A stretch of 14,567 nucleotides of DNA from Conidiobolus incongruus B7586 (lineage: Eukaryota > Entomophthoromycota > Entomophthoromycetes > Entomophthorales > Conidiobolaceae). Shown piece after piece: positions 1-9,026 of the stretch (its first letter is position 1; every line of letters starts with the position of its first letter). Location of the stretch: NCBI GenBank assembly GCA_000697335.1, contig JNEM01010679.1, positions 1-14,567 of the forward strand, written 5' to 3'. The position numbers were made by a program, and so were the translations under genes. The notes beneath the pieces are model-generated. The model did no database searches, was not told where the DNA came from, and saw only the letters and a program-made list of their open reading frames with translations.

Positions 1-2534
1 ATTTATATAGCAATACAAAAGAAAATAATATAAATAAAATGAATCTCAACCAATACATATATTTTATACTTATTTATGCATCTTATATAATTTATATATG
101 GATGTTTAGATTAATTTTATTTTAAAATTAATTGTATATTATTAAAATATAATAAATAAAGAATTTTTAAATAATTTTTATATATTTAATAATTAAGGGA
201 AATTTATTGATATTTGGATTGTAAAAAATTACAGCATTTGATTATACAAAATGTTTAAAAAGTACTACTTTATTTATCTAGGAATATATTGTCTAAAGTT
301 TACAATTTAGTAAAATATATTATAACCATTAAAATTATGAATATTATGCTTGGTTAAAATATTTTCCCTTTGTTTAATTATAAACCGTAATATTAAATTA
401 ATATTACTGACAAATTGAACTTTACTAATTGCAATTTTAATTCCTTGGATATATGCTATTATAAGTATTTATATGAATACGCATAAAATGGTTAATATAT
501 GAAGTATACGCTATTTAATTCAATAATAGCAATATCTATTTTCCAATATCCACTATTTCAAACAATATTTTCAATAAAACTATCAGTACTTTGGACTTTT
601 TCTGGATAAATTGCTTAGACTTGATGCAATTACTTGGACTAATATTTATTAAGTTTCAAAAATTTAATTAATTTTATTTTAACATAAACATTAATACCTT
701 CAACCGTAACATCACAATTTAATTTGATATCATAACTTTGTTAAAATTTTATGAGAAATTCATAATATTAGCCATCTTCAAGTAGAATTAATATTTTTAA
801 ACTAATATTAAATTTTTATTTTTTTAATATTGTAAAATCATTATAAATTACTCTTATATAAAATTAGTGGCAAAGTAGCAACCATTACAACTTTAATTAA
901 GGAGTATAACTTAATAATAGATTAAAACTAATAGAATAAACAATTGCCACTTAAAAAAATTGTATATTACATCTAATGAACAATTTTACCCAATATGAAA
1001 AAATTTAAGATTCATTCCAATCGAATTATTAATAAAAGGAATGTGGTATGATAATTTTGAAAATTTAAAAGAATGAAATTGAGAAAGTGGTACAATCAAT
1101 TGATAAACACAAAAATTTAATTTAAAAATAAATTCATTTATAATAGGTTATAATATTTTATGGATTATTTTTTGAATTATTAATATAAAATTTTCCAAAT
1201 AATATTAATTATGTTTTAATGACATATTGTAAATCTTTTAAAAGCCACTTAAAATACTAAATATAATGATATAAAAATTATTTACTTGATTGTTGCAGTT
1301 TATGACACTAAATTCTTATTCAATACTTGAAAAAAATTTGATAATTATTTGATAACTATATTAACTTTCAAAGTTTTAAAATATCCCCAATTTAAAAATA
1401 AAAAATCTATAAAAAAGTTTAGCAGGGCATTGAATTACTGTTTTCGGAATTTCTACTAATTCTAAGCACATCTACTCATATTGGATTAAGTCCCAGATGA
1501 ATTTTCACTTATAATATAGATACTTGAATATTATTTTAAAATAATATCTAGTTTCAAATAATATAACTAACAACACAGAATTATCAGCTTCATAAAATAT
1601 AAACAATTCTAACTATGCTATTGCCTCCAAAATACAATAATTAAAATCTCAATATGGAGTCTAAAATATCCAGATGGAGCCGGAAGAGCTAGAATTACAT
1701 AAACTCCAAGTGGATTCAAGCTTTATACAATCTGCAATATAAAATAACTATTGAATTAATCAAAAAGAAATAGTCAAAAAAGAGAATATATTATCAATGA
1801 GTTTTTTTCAAAATATTAAAAACAAAACCTTAAAGAATAAGTTCAACACCTTAAAAATGGTTTCCTTAATATATAACTATTCGAAATATTAGATCAAATC
1901 TTAACTATCAGTATTATGGTCTTTAAAAGTTATTAAAATAACATTACACAGGAATTGTATTTAAGGCTACTAACAAACTACTTTTAATTTTTTTATTTAT
2001 CTTTAAAACCTTGATATAAAACCAATGGACTATAATTATAATATTATATATATATATCAACAGGTTGATTTAAAAATATATACGATTTGCGATCATTATA
2101 TATTTATATTGATAGATTTTGTTCAGCAAAAAACCAAAAAAGAGAATCTGAAATAACAAAGGATAATACACTCTCTCCAATTTCAACATAAATAAAAAAT
2201 CAATAGAAAGACTTAAAAAATAATATTTACTTGAAATTAATTTTATATTAAAGTTCAAAAAAATAATATTTTGTCAATTAACAAAGAATAAAGAATAAAA
2301 TATTTAAATTGAAATTAAAAATAAAAACCAATAAATATTAAGAACTCCTTTTAATATTTAAAATGAAAAAGCAAATGATCTCTTATAAGCATTTAATAGC
2401 AGTATTGTTATAAATAAGAAAAAACTCAAACTTAGATAAATAAGTAAAAAAGCCCGATATGAATTCGTTGTTATTTATTTTATATATTAGAAAAAGAAAG
2501 TGTTTTTTATAATAATAATAATTTTCATAATAAT
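1..2534. other. A+T-rich spacer, no gene recognised
   Basis: All six frames are broken by frequent stops, and I see no protein family, tRNA or rRNA. Homopolymer A/T runs dominate. Two spots are a little less A+T-rich. Around 1660-1740 a 22-codon frame opens at the ATG at 1674. Around 2445-2485 a short open stretch reads KKARYEFVV; it could be the strand just before RuvC-I of the Fanzor remnant that follows, but it lies in a different frame and is too short to assign. The N-terminal half of that remnant, if it was ever present, should lie in the right-hand part of this spacer, but I cannot recognise it. Confidence 0.6.
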
Positions 2535-3236
2535 GTAATCTTAATAGTTAAGCCATTGCCAAAAAGGCTCAATTGTGATTGCAACCCCATAAATGGACAA
2601 GCTAGTTTAGTATTATCTTTATATTTTGATGGCAATGGAGATCGAAAATTACAACTAGGTTCTTAAGTAGAACTTAATTAAAAAAGAAATTCTGGCACTT
2701 TGTCTTAATACTCAAAGTTTTATAACAAATTACTATATTTATAATTGATTTATTAAGAAAAAAATATCGGGGAAATTTATCATTTTTGATATGTTTATAA
2801 TAGGTTATAAAGCAAATGGTTTCAAATGGAAATATGGTATATAAAATATTATAAGAATACAAGACATATAAATATAATATATAAAAAGCTTACCAAATTG
2901 ATTGTTGAGTAATATCATATTATCTTACTATGTAAATTTAAAACTCAGAGGAATGTGAGAAGAGTTAATAAATGTATTGGGAGTAAAACTATAAAAACAA
3001 TGTTAGAATAATCTTAATAAATTTAAGCAGCACTTATTCAACAAAAAAAGAATATTTTTGATGCAAGGACATCATTTATGATAATCATCACACAAGCAAA
3101 ACATGTAATCATTGTGGATATTTGCATATGTAAGTTGGATCAAGCAAGACTTTCAAGTGTCTTTAATGTCAAGTAAAAATTGATCGATATCAATATTGGT
3201 AGGAATATACTCCTACGCTATCTAACATTTAATCAG
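2535..3236 (+). pseudogene. Decayed Fanzor (eukaryotic TnpB-like RNA-guided nuclease)
   Basis: Fanzor proteins are RuvC-type DNA nucleases guided by an RNA and spread by transposons; they are homologues of bacterial TnpB. What is seen, in order: a 45-codon open stretch (2535-2669) with an Asp codon at 2577 and the words FDGNGDRKLQLGS, a plausible RuvC-I region; a RuvC-II block (2862-3011) reading KKLTKLIVE, then YHIILLCKFKTQ and IGSKTIKTMLE; then TSKTCNHCGYLH (about 3092-3127), GSSKTFKC and a second Cys pair (tgt at 3158 and 3167), making a C4 zinc ribbon; then IDR (gat at 3182); then RNILLRYLT (3201-3227). The Asp-to-TS spacing is about 172 codons, inside the range known for Fanzor/TnpB. The blocks lie in at least two frames with several internal stops, so it is not expressed as an intact protein. 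The N-terminal half is not recognisable. The zinc-ribbon and RuvC-II assignments are strong; the RuvC-I assignment is tentative. Confidence 0.88.
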
Positions 3237-3346
3237 GCTAATCTTTCAGGATAGGTGCTAGGGCTTACCCCCCTTGGGGACTCTGGACTCCATGCAGGAT
3301 TTGGACAAGGGTGATCAAATTTGATCAACTTTGGACAAGTTTAATT
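3237..3346 (+). other. G+C-rich repeat-bearing segment; candidate Fanzor guide-RNA region or right end
   Basis: Directly after the last Fanzor block, local G+C rises far above the surrounding desert (3249-3311). Seen: a C-run and G-run that can pair (3268-3279); GGACTC twice one base apart (3278-3283, 3285-3290); TTGGACAAG twice, 30 bp apart (3301-3309, 3331-3339); and between them a perfect 16-bp palindrome, TGATCAAATTTGATCA (3312-3327). In TnpB and Fanzor elements the guide RNA comes from the 3' end of the nuclease gene and the DNA downstream, up to the transposon right end, so position and structure fit. A divergent C-terminal coding tail is the alternative: one frame stays open for 19 codons after a stop at 3252. 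Function is inferred. Confidence 0.4.
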
Positions 3347-3480
3347 GTAAGCGTGAATAGCAATATGAACCAATTGAATCCTAAATGAATTGCCTTCTAT
3401 TCTTTTAACAAGTTTAATTTCATCCAATCAAATATTAATAATGTGATTATTAAAATTTATGTCGTGATCAAATTAGGAAG

Positions 3481-3517
3481 AAATTTTTTCTATTTTAAAA
3501 TAAAATAGAAAAAATTT
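3481..3517. repeat. Perfect 17-bp inverted repeat with 3-base loop
   Basis: The arms at 3481-3497 and 3501-3517 are exact reverse complements, separated by AAA. An arm this long is not expected by chance even at this A+T content. It could be a cruciform-forming site, a remnant of a small inverted-repeat element, or a transcript hairpin. It lies about 135 bp beyond the Fanzor-associated G+C-rich segment, so it might mark an element boundary, but nothing else supports that. Confidence 0.75.
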
Positions 3518-4606
3518 TTAAAAAGATGTTTTTATAAAATTTATATATCATAAAAATAATAAAAATATCAAATTAACTTGATAATATTATTAATAATAAA
3601 TGATTATCTCAATTTCATTAATATAATTAATAAATTTAAAAAATTTTCTTTTATCAACCATGCAAAATTGATAGGAAATATAGTTCTTGTAAATTATAAT
3701 GATTTCATTTTAAAATTGTATCATTTAATTCAATTTTTAGTCTTTAAGTTGTTAATGAAGCGAATGTTTTAATTAATTAGGATCATTTTTTACTATATTG
3801 TTGTAATTTATAGTTTATTTGCAATATATTAGATTTATGTTTTAGTGGTAATATTGGATAAACTCTATATCAAATTAATCGGCTATTAAAATTTGTGTAA
3901 TTGATTATTCAAAATTTACTAAATTAGTTTCAACTTCAAATATTAAGACGGGTTAAATTATCTATCAAAATTAAAATCATTAATATAGGTTTATCAATTG
4001 ATAATGAATATGATAATAAATTAAAATAAAAAAATTGATAGTCATCATTACTTATTTAATAATAAATATTTTATTATTTTAATTAATTGGAAAATTTTAA
4101 GGAAATTGTAAACTTTTAATAAATTAATTTCAGGGTAAGATTTCGAATGATATACCTAATTAGGAAATCATTTTAATTTAGATTATTATGTGATTCTTTT
4201 TAAAAGGTGGTGAATTGATTTTTTCTATTTTATGTTTTTTTATTGTATTATATATTTGTATAATTGATTATTCTATTTTATTTAATTACTAATTGAATTA
4301 GTTTTTTGTTAACTCCAAACTTATTTAAAGAGTGTCGTTATTTTTGTATTTTTATTGGTATTATTAAATTGGAGGTTTGGTATATTCTTAATTTCACTCT
4401 TGTTTTTAATTAACTTTAATTTATTATCTAAAACTTGGACTTAAAGCTATTACTATTTCAACTTAAACCTTTTCAATATCAAGCTGTATTCTTTTTAAAG
4501 GGTTTAAATAATAATTCTCAAAAAAATTGCACTCATAATTTAAATTACTTTAATTAAATATCTTTAATTATTAAAATCTCCTCTTAGTTGGAGACAAAAA
4601 AGTTTG
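3518..4606. other. A+T-rich spacer upstream of ATG1
   Basis: No gene is supported. A 64-codon open frame at 3578-3772 encodes almost only Ile, Leu, Asn, Lys, Phe and Tyr, as expected from random A+T-rich DNA, and has no recognisable motif. The 5' leader and promoter of ATG1 must lie in the right-hand part, but no core promoter element stands out against the composition. Confidence 0.55.
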
Positions 4607-4624
4607 CTTTTCTTTTCTTTTCTT
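4607..4624 (+). promoter_or_regulatory. C/T tract upstream of ATG1
   Basis: This is an 18-base pyrimidine-only run of repeated CTTTT/TCTTT units, 66 bp before the ATG1 start. Pyrimidine tracts just upstream of the start are common in fungal promoters and leaders. Its role here is inferred from position only. Confidence 0.3.
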
Positions 4625-4689
4625 TGTAATATATTTCTATATTTTTAAAAGGGTCTTTTCTAGTATTTAATTATTAAAATTGGGTCAAA

Positions 4690-4837
4690 ATGTCAGTTAA
4701 AAAGATTGTCGAACCAAGACCTTTCAGACCCTTTCAAGTTGACAAATATTGGGTGGAAGGAGAAATTGGTAGGGGTTCATTCGCTACAGTATACAGAGGT
4801 AGACACGAGGTAAATATTATTTTCTTTATTAATTTAA

Positions 4838-4869
<32 letters not shown>

Positions 4870-7477
4870 TGTGACTTGGAAACTTTTTAATTCAACATTT
4901 TGATTAATAATCAAGTGAAACCTTTTAGAATATATTATATACTAATAATAGAAATAAAATAATGAATACTGAACTAATGCTAATTTACTCGATTACTTAG
5001 GAAACCAATACTATTGTAGCAATAAAATCAGTTCATCGAAGTAAATTAAGTAAAAAATTACTAGAGAATCTAGAGACTGAAATTGCTATACTGAGGAATC
5101 TACCTCATCCTAATATTGTTCAACTTATTGACTGTTTGGTAATTATAAATGTTTAATATTTATAATTTTATACTTATTTATATGAAATAGAAATCTGAGC
5201 ATGAAGTATATCTTATTATGGAATATTGTTCACTTGGTGATTTGTCAAGTTACATAAAAAAGAGGAAAGAAAATCCTGCTTTAATGGGTCCTGCAGGAGG
5301 TCTAAACGAAGTTATCGTCTATCACTTTCTACAGCAATTGGGTAATTTGAATAATTTAGTGAATAATAATAATAATAATAGATATTAATTATTACACTTT
5401 GTTCAATTTAGTATCTGTCTTAAAGTTCATGAGGTCTCATAATTTAATTCATAGAGATATTAAACCTCAGGTAGTTGTACTGTACATATTGTCAAAATTA
5501 GTCTACTAACTTTTTGTTTAGAATTTACTTCTACTTCCTTCTCCAAAAGCTGCATCACCTATTTCACCAAATAGCCCTCTCGATCCAAGTACATTGCCTA
5601 TTCTAAAAGTGGCTGACTTTGGCTTTGCTAGGTTTTTGACGCAAACAGATTTGGCAGAGACACTTTGTGGTTCACCACTTTACATGGCACCCGAAATCCT
5701 AAGATACCAAAAATACGATGGAACGGCGGACCTATGGAGCGTGGGTGCTGTCTTGTACGAGATGGTTACGGGAAGACCGCCTTTTAAGGCACAGAATCAT
5801 TTGGAACTGATAAGAAAGATTGAGTCTAACAGAGACTATATTAAATTTCCTGGCGATTCCCAAGATAGGTCGTCTCAATCTTTGAGAAGTACGTCATCTA
5901 GCAATCTGCAAGATTCTCAAAGTCGGTCATCGGTGAGTAGTGAATTGAAGAATTTAATTCGCGGACTTCTTATCCAACAACCTCGACACAGAATGTCATT
6001 CGAGCAATTATTCTCCCATCCCGCTGTTTTGAAGGATATTTATTCTTCTAGTTCGAATGAACCTGCATCAGGGCTCACTCATCAACTCAAGAGCGTGTCT
6101 TTGATTCATCCTATGGCAGCCAATTTGCGCAATCAGCTCAAGAGATCAACCTCTCTTGCAAATATGCAGCAGCCTAATACATCTCCGAAACCTACTCCTG
6201 TTTCTAATCACTCTCGATCAAGATCTCAAATCCCTGTGTCACCATTCCGACCTTCATCGCTTGTTGAGCCTGGTCACAGGCCCCGCCCCGGTAATCCACT
6301 TCAAGTAGAGCCCGATGATGAATGGGATACGGATTATGTAATGATTGAAAAGAAGGCAGTTGAAGTGAATGAACTTGCTGATGTACTTGGAACTGATACA
6401 TCGCCTCCTATGAAACCAAACACTTTTCCACGCGAATATCTCATGCAAAAGCATGTTCAACAGTCATCTACCAAGGATCATGCCCAACTCATAAAAACGT
6501 ATCTTTCTCCTCGTACCACTCCCTCTCAACCTCCTTCTTACCCCCCACCGCCTACACAGCCCACGGCTCCTAAAGAGCCTTCTAGTGTAGGATGGTCAGT
6601 TGGATCCAATACGGCATCAGCTCTTGCCAGAGCCATATCTAGTGCATCAATTAAGCTTTTTGGCATGAAAAATCAATCTCCTCCAAACGTTGATTCCCAC
6701 TCGGATTCTCCTCATCCACCACCTGATGACCAGTCCAGCTATCCTCAGCAACACCCTCAAAATCCAAGCGGATCTCGTCATTTCCATCCTTACAATTCGG
6801 CTCAACTTAATGCAGCTCAAGATCAAGTAGAAGATTCGGCACTGACTCATATTGAAAGCCTTGCAAGTCAAGCATATGCTGTATATCATTTTGCGGATGA
6901 AAAGCTTGCGGCTGCATTACCACCTCATTCTGAGACCATCACATATGCCACACATGCATCAGCACAAGAAGCATTCCTCCTCTATATGAAGACACTATCT
7001 CTCCTCTATGCAGCATCTAACCAAGCCAAAGCATACTGGAACATGCTACAACAGTCTCCCAACAAATCTCATCAGCCTTCACCTCGTCTCAAGAACATCA
7101 CACGATGGGTCCGCGAAAAATACAATCAGTGTCTTGAACGCGCGGAATCAGCTCGCACAAAAATGGCTACTAACGCACCGTCGACAGCAATCAGCGTAGA
7201 CTTTCTACTCTACAACAAAGCACTGGATATGTGTCGTTCTGCAGCTGTGGATGAACTCGTTGGTGAAAACCACCACCAATGCGAAAAATCGCACATTCAC
7301 TCCATTTGGCTCCTCCTCGCCATACAACAACGTGCACCTGAAGACCCGCCTCTTCATGAAGAGGACCTCGCCACAATTAACACATTTGTAGATATTATCA
7401 CGAAACGTCTCAATGCTCTGAGGAAATCACTCGACACCTTGGATCTCTCCCATTCTTCAGGTCTCTTCCCACATTAA
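4690..7477 (+). CDS. ATG1: Autophagy-initiating Ser/Thr kinase Atg1 (ULK1 family), 5 exons, 807 aa
   Basis: Exons: 4690-4809, 5001-5138, 5191-5341, 5412-5470, 5522-7477. All introns are GT-AG, the reading frame is continuous, and an in-frame TAA at 4675 supports the start. Atg1 is the kinase that triggers autophagosome formation with Atg13 and scaffold proteins. The kinase domain spans about residues 20-325: glycine loop GRGSFATV (27-34), Lys49 in VAIK, helix-C Glu67, HRDIKPQN (150-157), DFG (188-190), activation Thr203 in [14 protein letters not shown] Ser/Pro loop (162-182) sits between HRD and DFG, as in other fungal Atg1. A Ser-rich insert (269-296) in the C-lobe looks unusual. An Atg8-binding motif, YVMI (428-431), is followed by [13 protein letters not shown] proline-rich linker (about 491-510) leads to the C-terminal Atg13-binding region (about 595-795) with [12 protein letters not shown]. 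Family identity is certain; exon borders are hand-derived but all keep frame. Confidence 0.97.
4839..4862. repeat. (TA)12 microsatellite in ATG1 intron 1
   Basis: Twelve uninterrupted TA units lie about 30 bp after the intron 1 donor. Intron 1 (4810-5000, 191 nt) is more than twice as long as any other intron in the window, partly because of this tract. Its length is likely to vary between strains. Confidence 0.9.
5362..5379. repeat. (AAT)6 microsatellite in ATG1 intron 3
   Basis: Six AAT units lie inside the 70-nt third intron (5342-5411). Slippage here would change intron length but not the protein. Confidence 0.8.
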
Positions 7478-8679
7478 TCATCCTATTTGAGTTTACTATG
7501 TTTTTGATGTAATATTATTATTTACTGTTATTGTTATTATCATCATATTAAAAATTTAAATTGATATTTTTAATAATTTTTATATTTTTTTTATTATTTT
7601 TTAAATAATAAAATTTCAAATAATTAAATTTTATATAAAATTTTCTCTGTGTATAAATTTGATGAGTTAGTTTATTATTATCATTATTATTATTATTTAA
7701 ATTTATTAAATTTTTATTTAAGTATTTTAAACATTTGAATGTATATTATGAATATAATTCGAATTATAATAATGTTCTAAACTTTCGGATTAACATTAGT
7801 TGTAAAAATATAGATTGTATTAGAATATTTTCAAATAATATTTTTATCCAATCAGCATATGCTATAATATCATGTGGTTTCTTTGATCATTGATGTAAAA
7901 TGAAATAATGGGATCTTTGTGTTAATAAACAAGTCACAATTTTACCCAATTCTTTCATTAATCAGTTTACTTAGCTCCACTTGTCTGAAATTTAGATCGA
8001 TATTTATACAAAGATCAAGAGTCCATAAAATATATAGTATCATTTAACAGCTAGTTTGATAGTAAATATATTGACATTTTAGTATTTATACTTAAGTGAC
8101 AATACCTGAAACACAGAGGTCGTTTAAAAATTCAGAAAAATGGAGCCGGGCAAACCTGTTAGCGAAACAAGCTAGCATATATCAACTTCATAACTAATTT
8201 TTAAAATTTTTAAAATATTGGACAATTATATGTTAGTGGAATATCTGTTATATTTAATAAATGATATAATTTTATAAGAAAATTAATTAAAAAATTTATT
8301 CTAATTTTTAATAAAATAATTATTAACCAAATTTGAAAAAAAGTATTCAATATTTGTAAAATACCAACTTAGCATATAAATTCTTAATAATATAAATATG
8401 ATTCATAAATTTTGAAAATTTTAAGTGAATAGTATTTAGATCTTGAAATTAATTAATATTTTGATAATTTTAAGATTGTTGCATATTAATCGGATTGCCA
8501 ATACTGATCATATTTTAAAATAATAGATGACATCATCAACTTCATCTTTATTACTAATCGAATGAAACCATATTTTTAATTAAACTATTTAAACTATACA
8601 AATCACTCAGATTTATACAATTTTTGATTATTAATCAATTAAATTTAACAAATTATTCACTGAAATTAACTTCATTATA
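7478..8679. other. Spacer between ATG1 and the DUF427 gene
   Basis: This is A+T-rich with no supported gene. The first third should hold the ATG1 3' untranslated region; AATAAA at 7607-7612 is the nearest classical poly(A) word, 130 bases after the stop. A small pocket of higher G+C at about 8100-8185 includes an 11-codon frame at 8140 beginning with ATGGAGCCGG, the same ten bases as at 1674. It has no recognisable product. Confidence 0.6.
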
Positions 8680-9019
8680 ATGCCACAAGCTAAATATAAC
8701 GGTAAAGTAATTGCTAGTAGCGACCACGTAGAAATAGTTGAAAATAATTTATACTTTCCTAAATCTTCGATTAAAAGTGAGTACTTTAAAGAGAACCCTA
8801 AAACTACCTTCTGCCCTTGGAAGGGAACTGCTAGTTATTATGACATTGAGGTAGATGGTAAAATTAACGAAGGTGCTGCATGGTAAGTATAATTATTACA
8901 GTATTCAGTAGATATTTAATTTTAAAACTGTTATTAGGTATTATGCTGATCCTAAAGACGCAGCTGCAAATATTAAAGATCATGTCGCTTTTTGGAAGGG
9001 GGTTGAAGTTATTCCTTAG
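8680..9019 (+). CDS. DUF427 domain protein, 2 exons, 94 aa
   Basis: Exons 8680-8882 and 8938-9019 are joined by a 55-nt GTAAGT...TAG intron that splits a Trp codon. The family is common in bacteria and widespread in fungi; to my knowledge its biochemical function is not established. The domain fills the whole protein: the N-terminal strand YNGKVIASSDHVEIVENN (6-23), the hallmark CPWKGTASYYDIEVDG (45-60), then AAWYYADPKDAA (66-77) and the closing AFWKGVEV (85-92). Those Trp, Gly and Tyr positions are the family's most conserved. The length suits a stand-alone single-domain member, with no signal peptide or membrane segment. The start is the only ATG before the first conserved strand and has A at -3. 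Family membership is secure; the role is unknown. Confidence 0.93.
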
Positions 9020-9020
9020 C

Positions 9021-9026
9021 AATAAA
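9021..9026 (+). terminator. AATAAA poly(A) signal candidate, DUF427 gene
   Basis: A canonical AATAAA starts two bases after the stop codon of the DUF427 gene. If used, cleavage would leave a 3' untranslated region of only a few tens of bases. The word is frequent by chance in such A+T-rich DNA, so position is the only support. Confidence 0.4.

Noticed and set aside
1528-1547. Perfect 20-bp A/T palindrome
   Set aside because: Ten matched pairs made only of A and T are expected about once in a window of this length and composition.
1674-1889. Two short open stretches (22 and 45 codons) in one frame
   Set aside because: Considered as an N-terminal Fanzor piece or decayed gene, but they match no known motif and are within chance length.
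2070-2258. 62-codon open frame on the - strand
   Set aside because: Composition-driven run of Ile, Leu, Phe and Tyr in A+T-rich DNA; no motif or family.
2674-2862. 62-codon open frame on the - strand
   Set aside because: Lies antisense to the Fanzor fossil and has no recognisable motif.
3578-3772. 64-codon open frame on the + strand
   Set aside because: Built almost only from codons favoured by A+T bias; no conserved motif and no sign of exons continuing it.
6204-7376. Several 60-80 codon frames opposite or overlapping ATG1 exon 5
   Set aside because: Shadows of the large ATG1 exon in other frames, without motifs of their own.
5594-7477. Stand-alone 627-codon gene starting at TTG 5594
   Set aside because: The start falls inside the kinase domain just before VADFG; four upstream exons supply the missing kinase lobes in frame.
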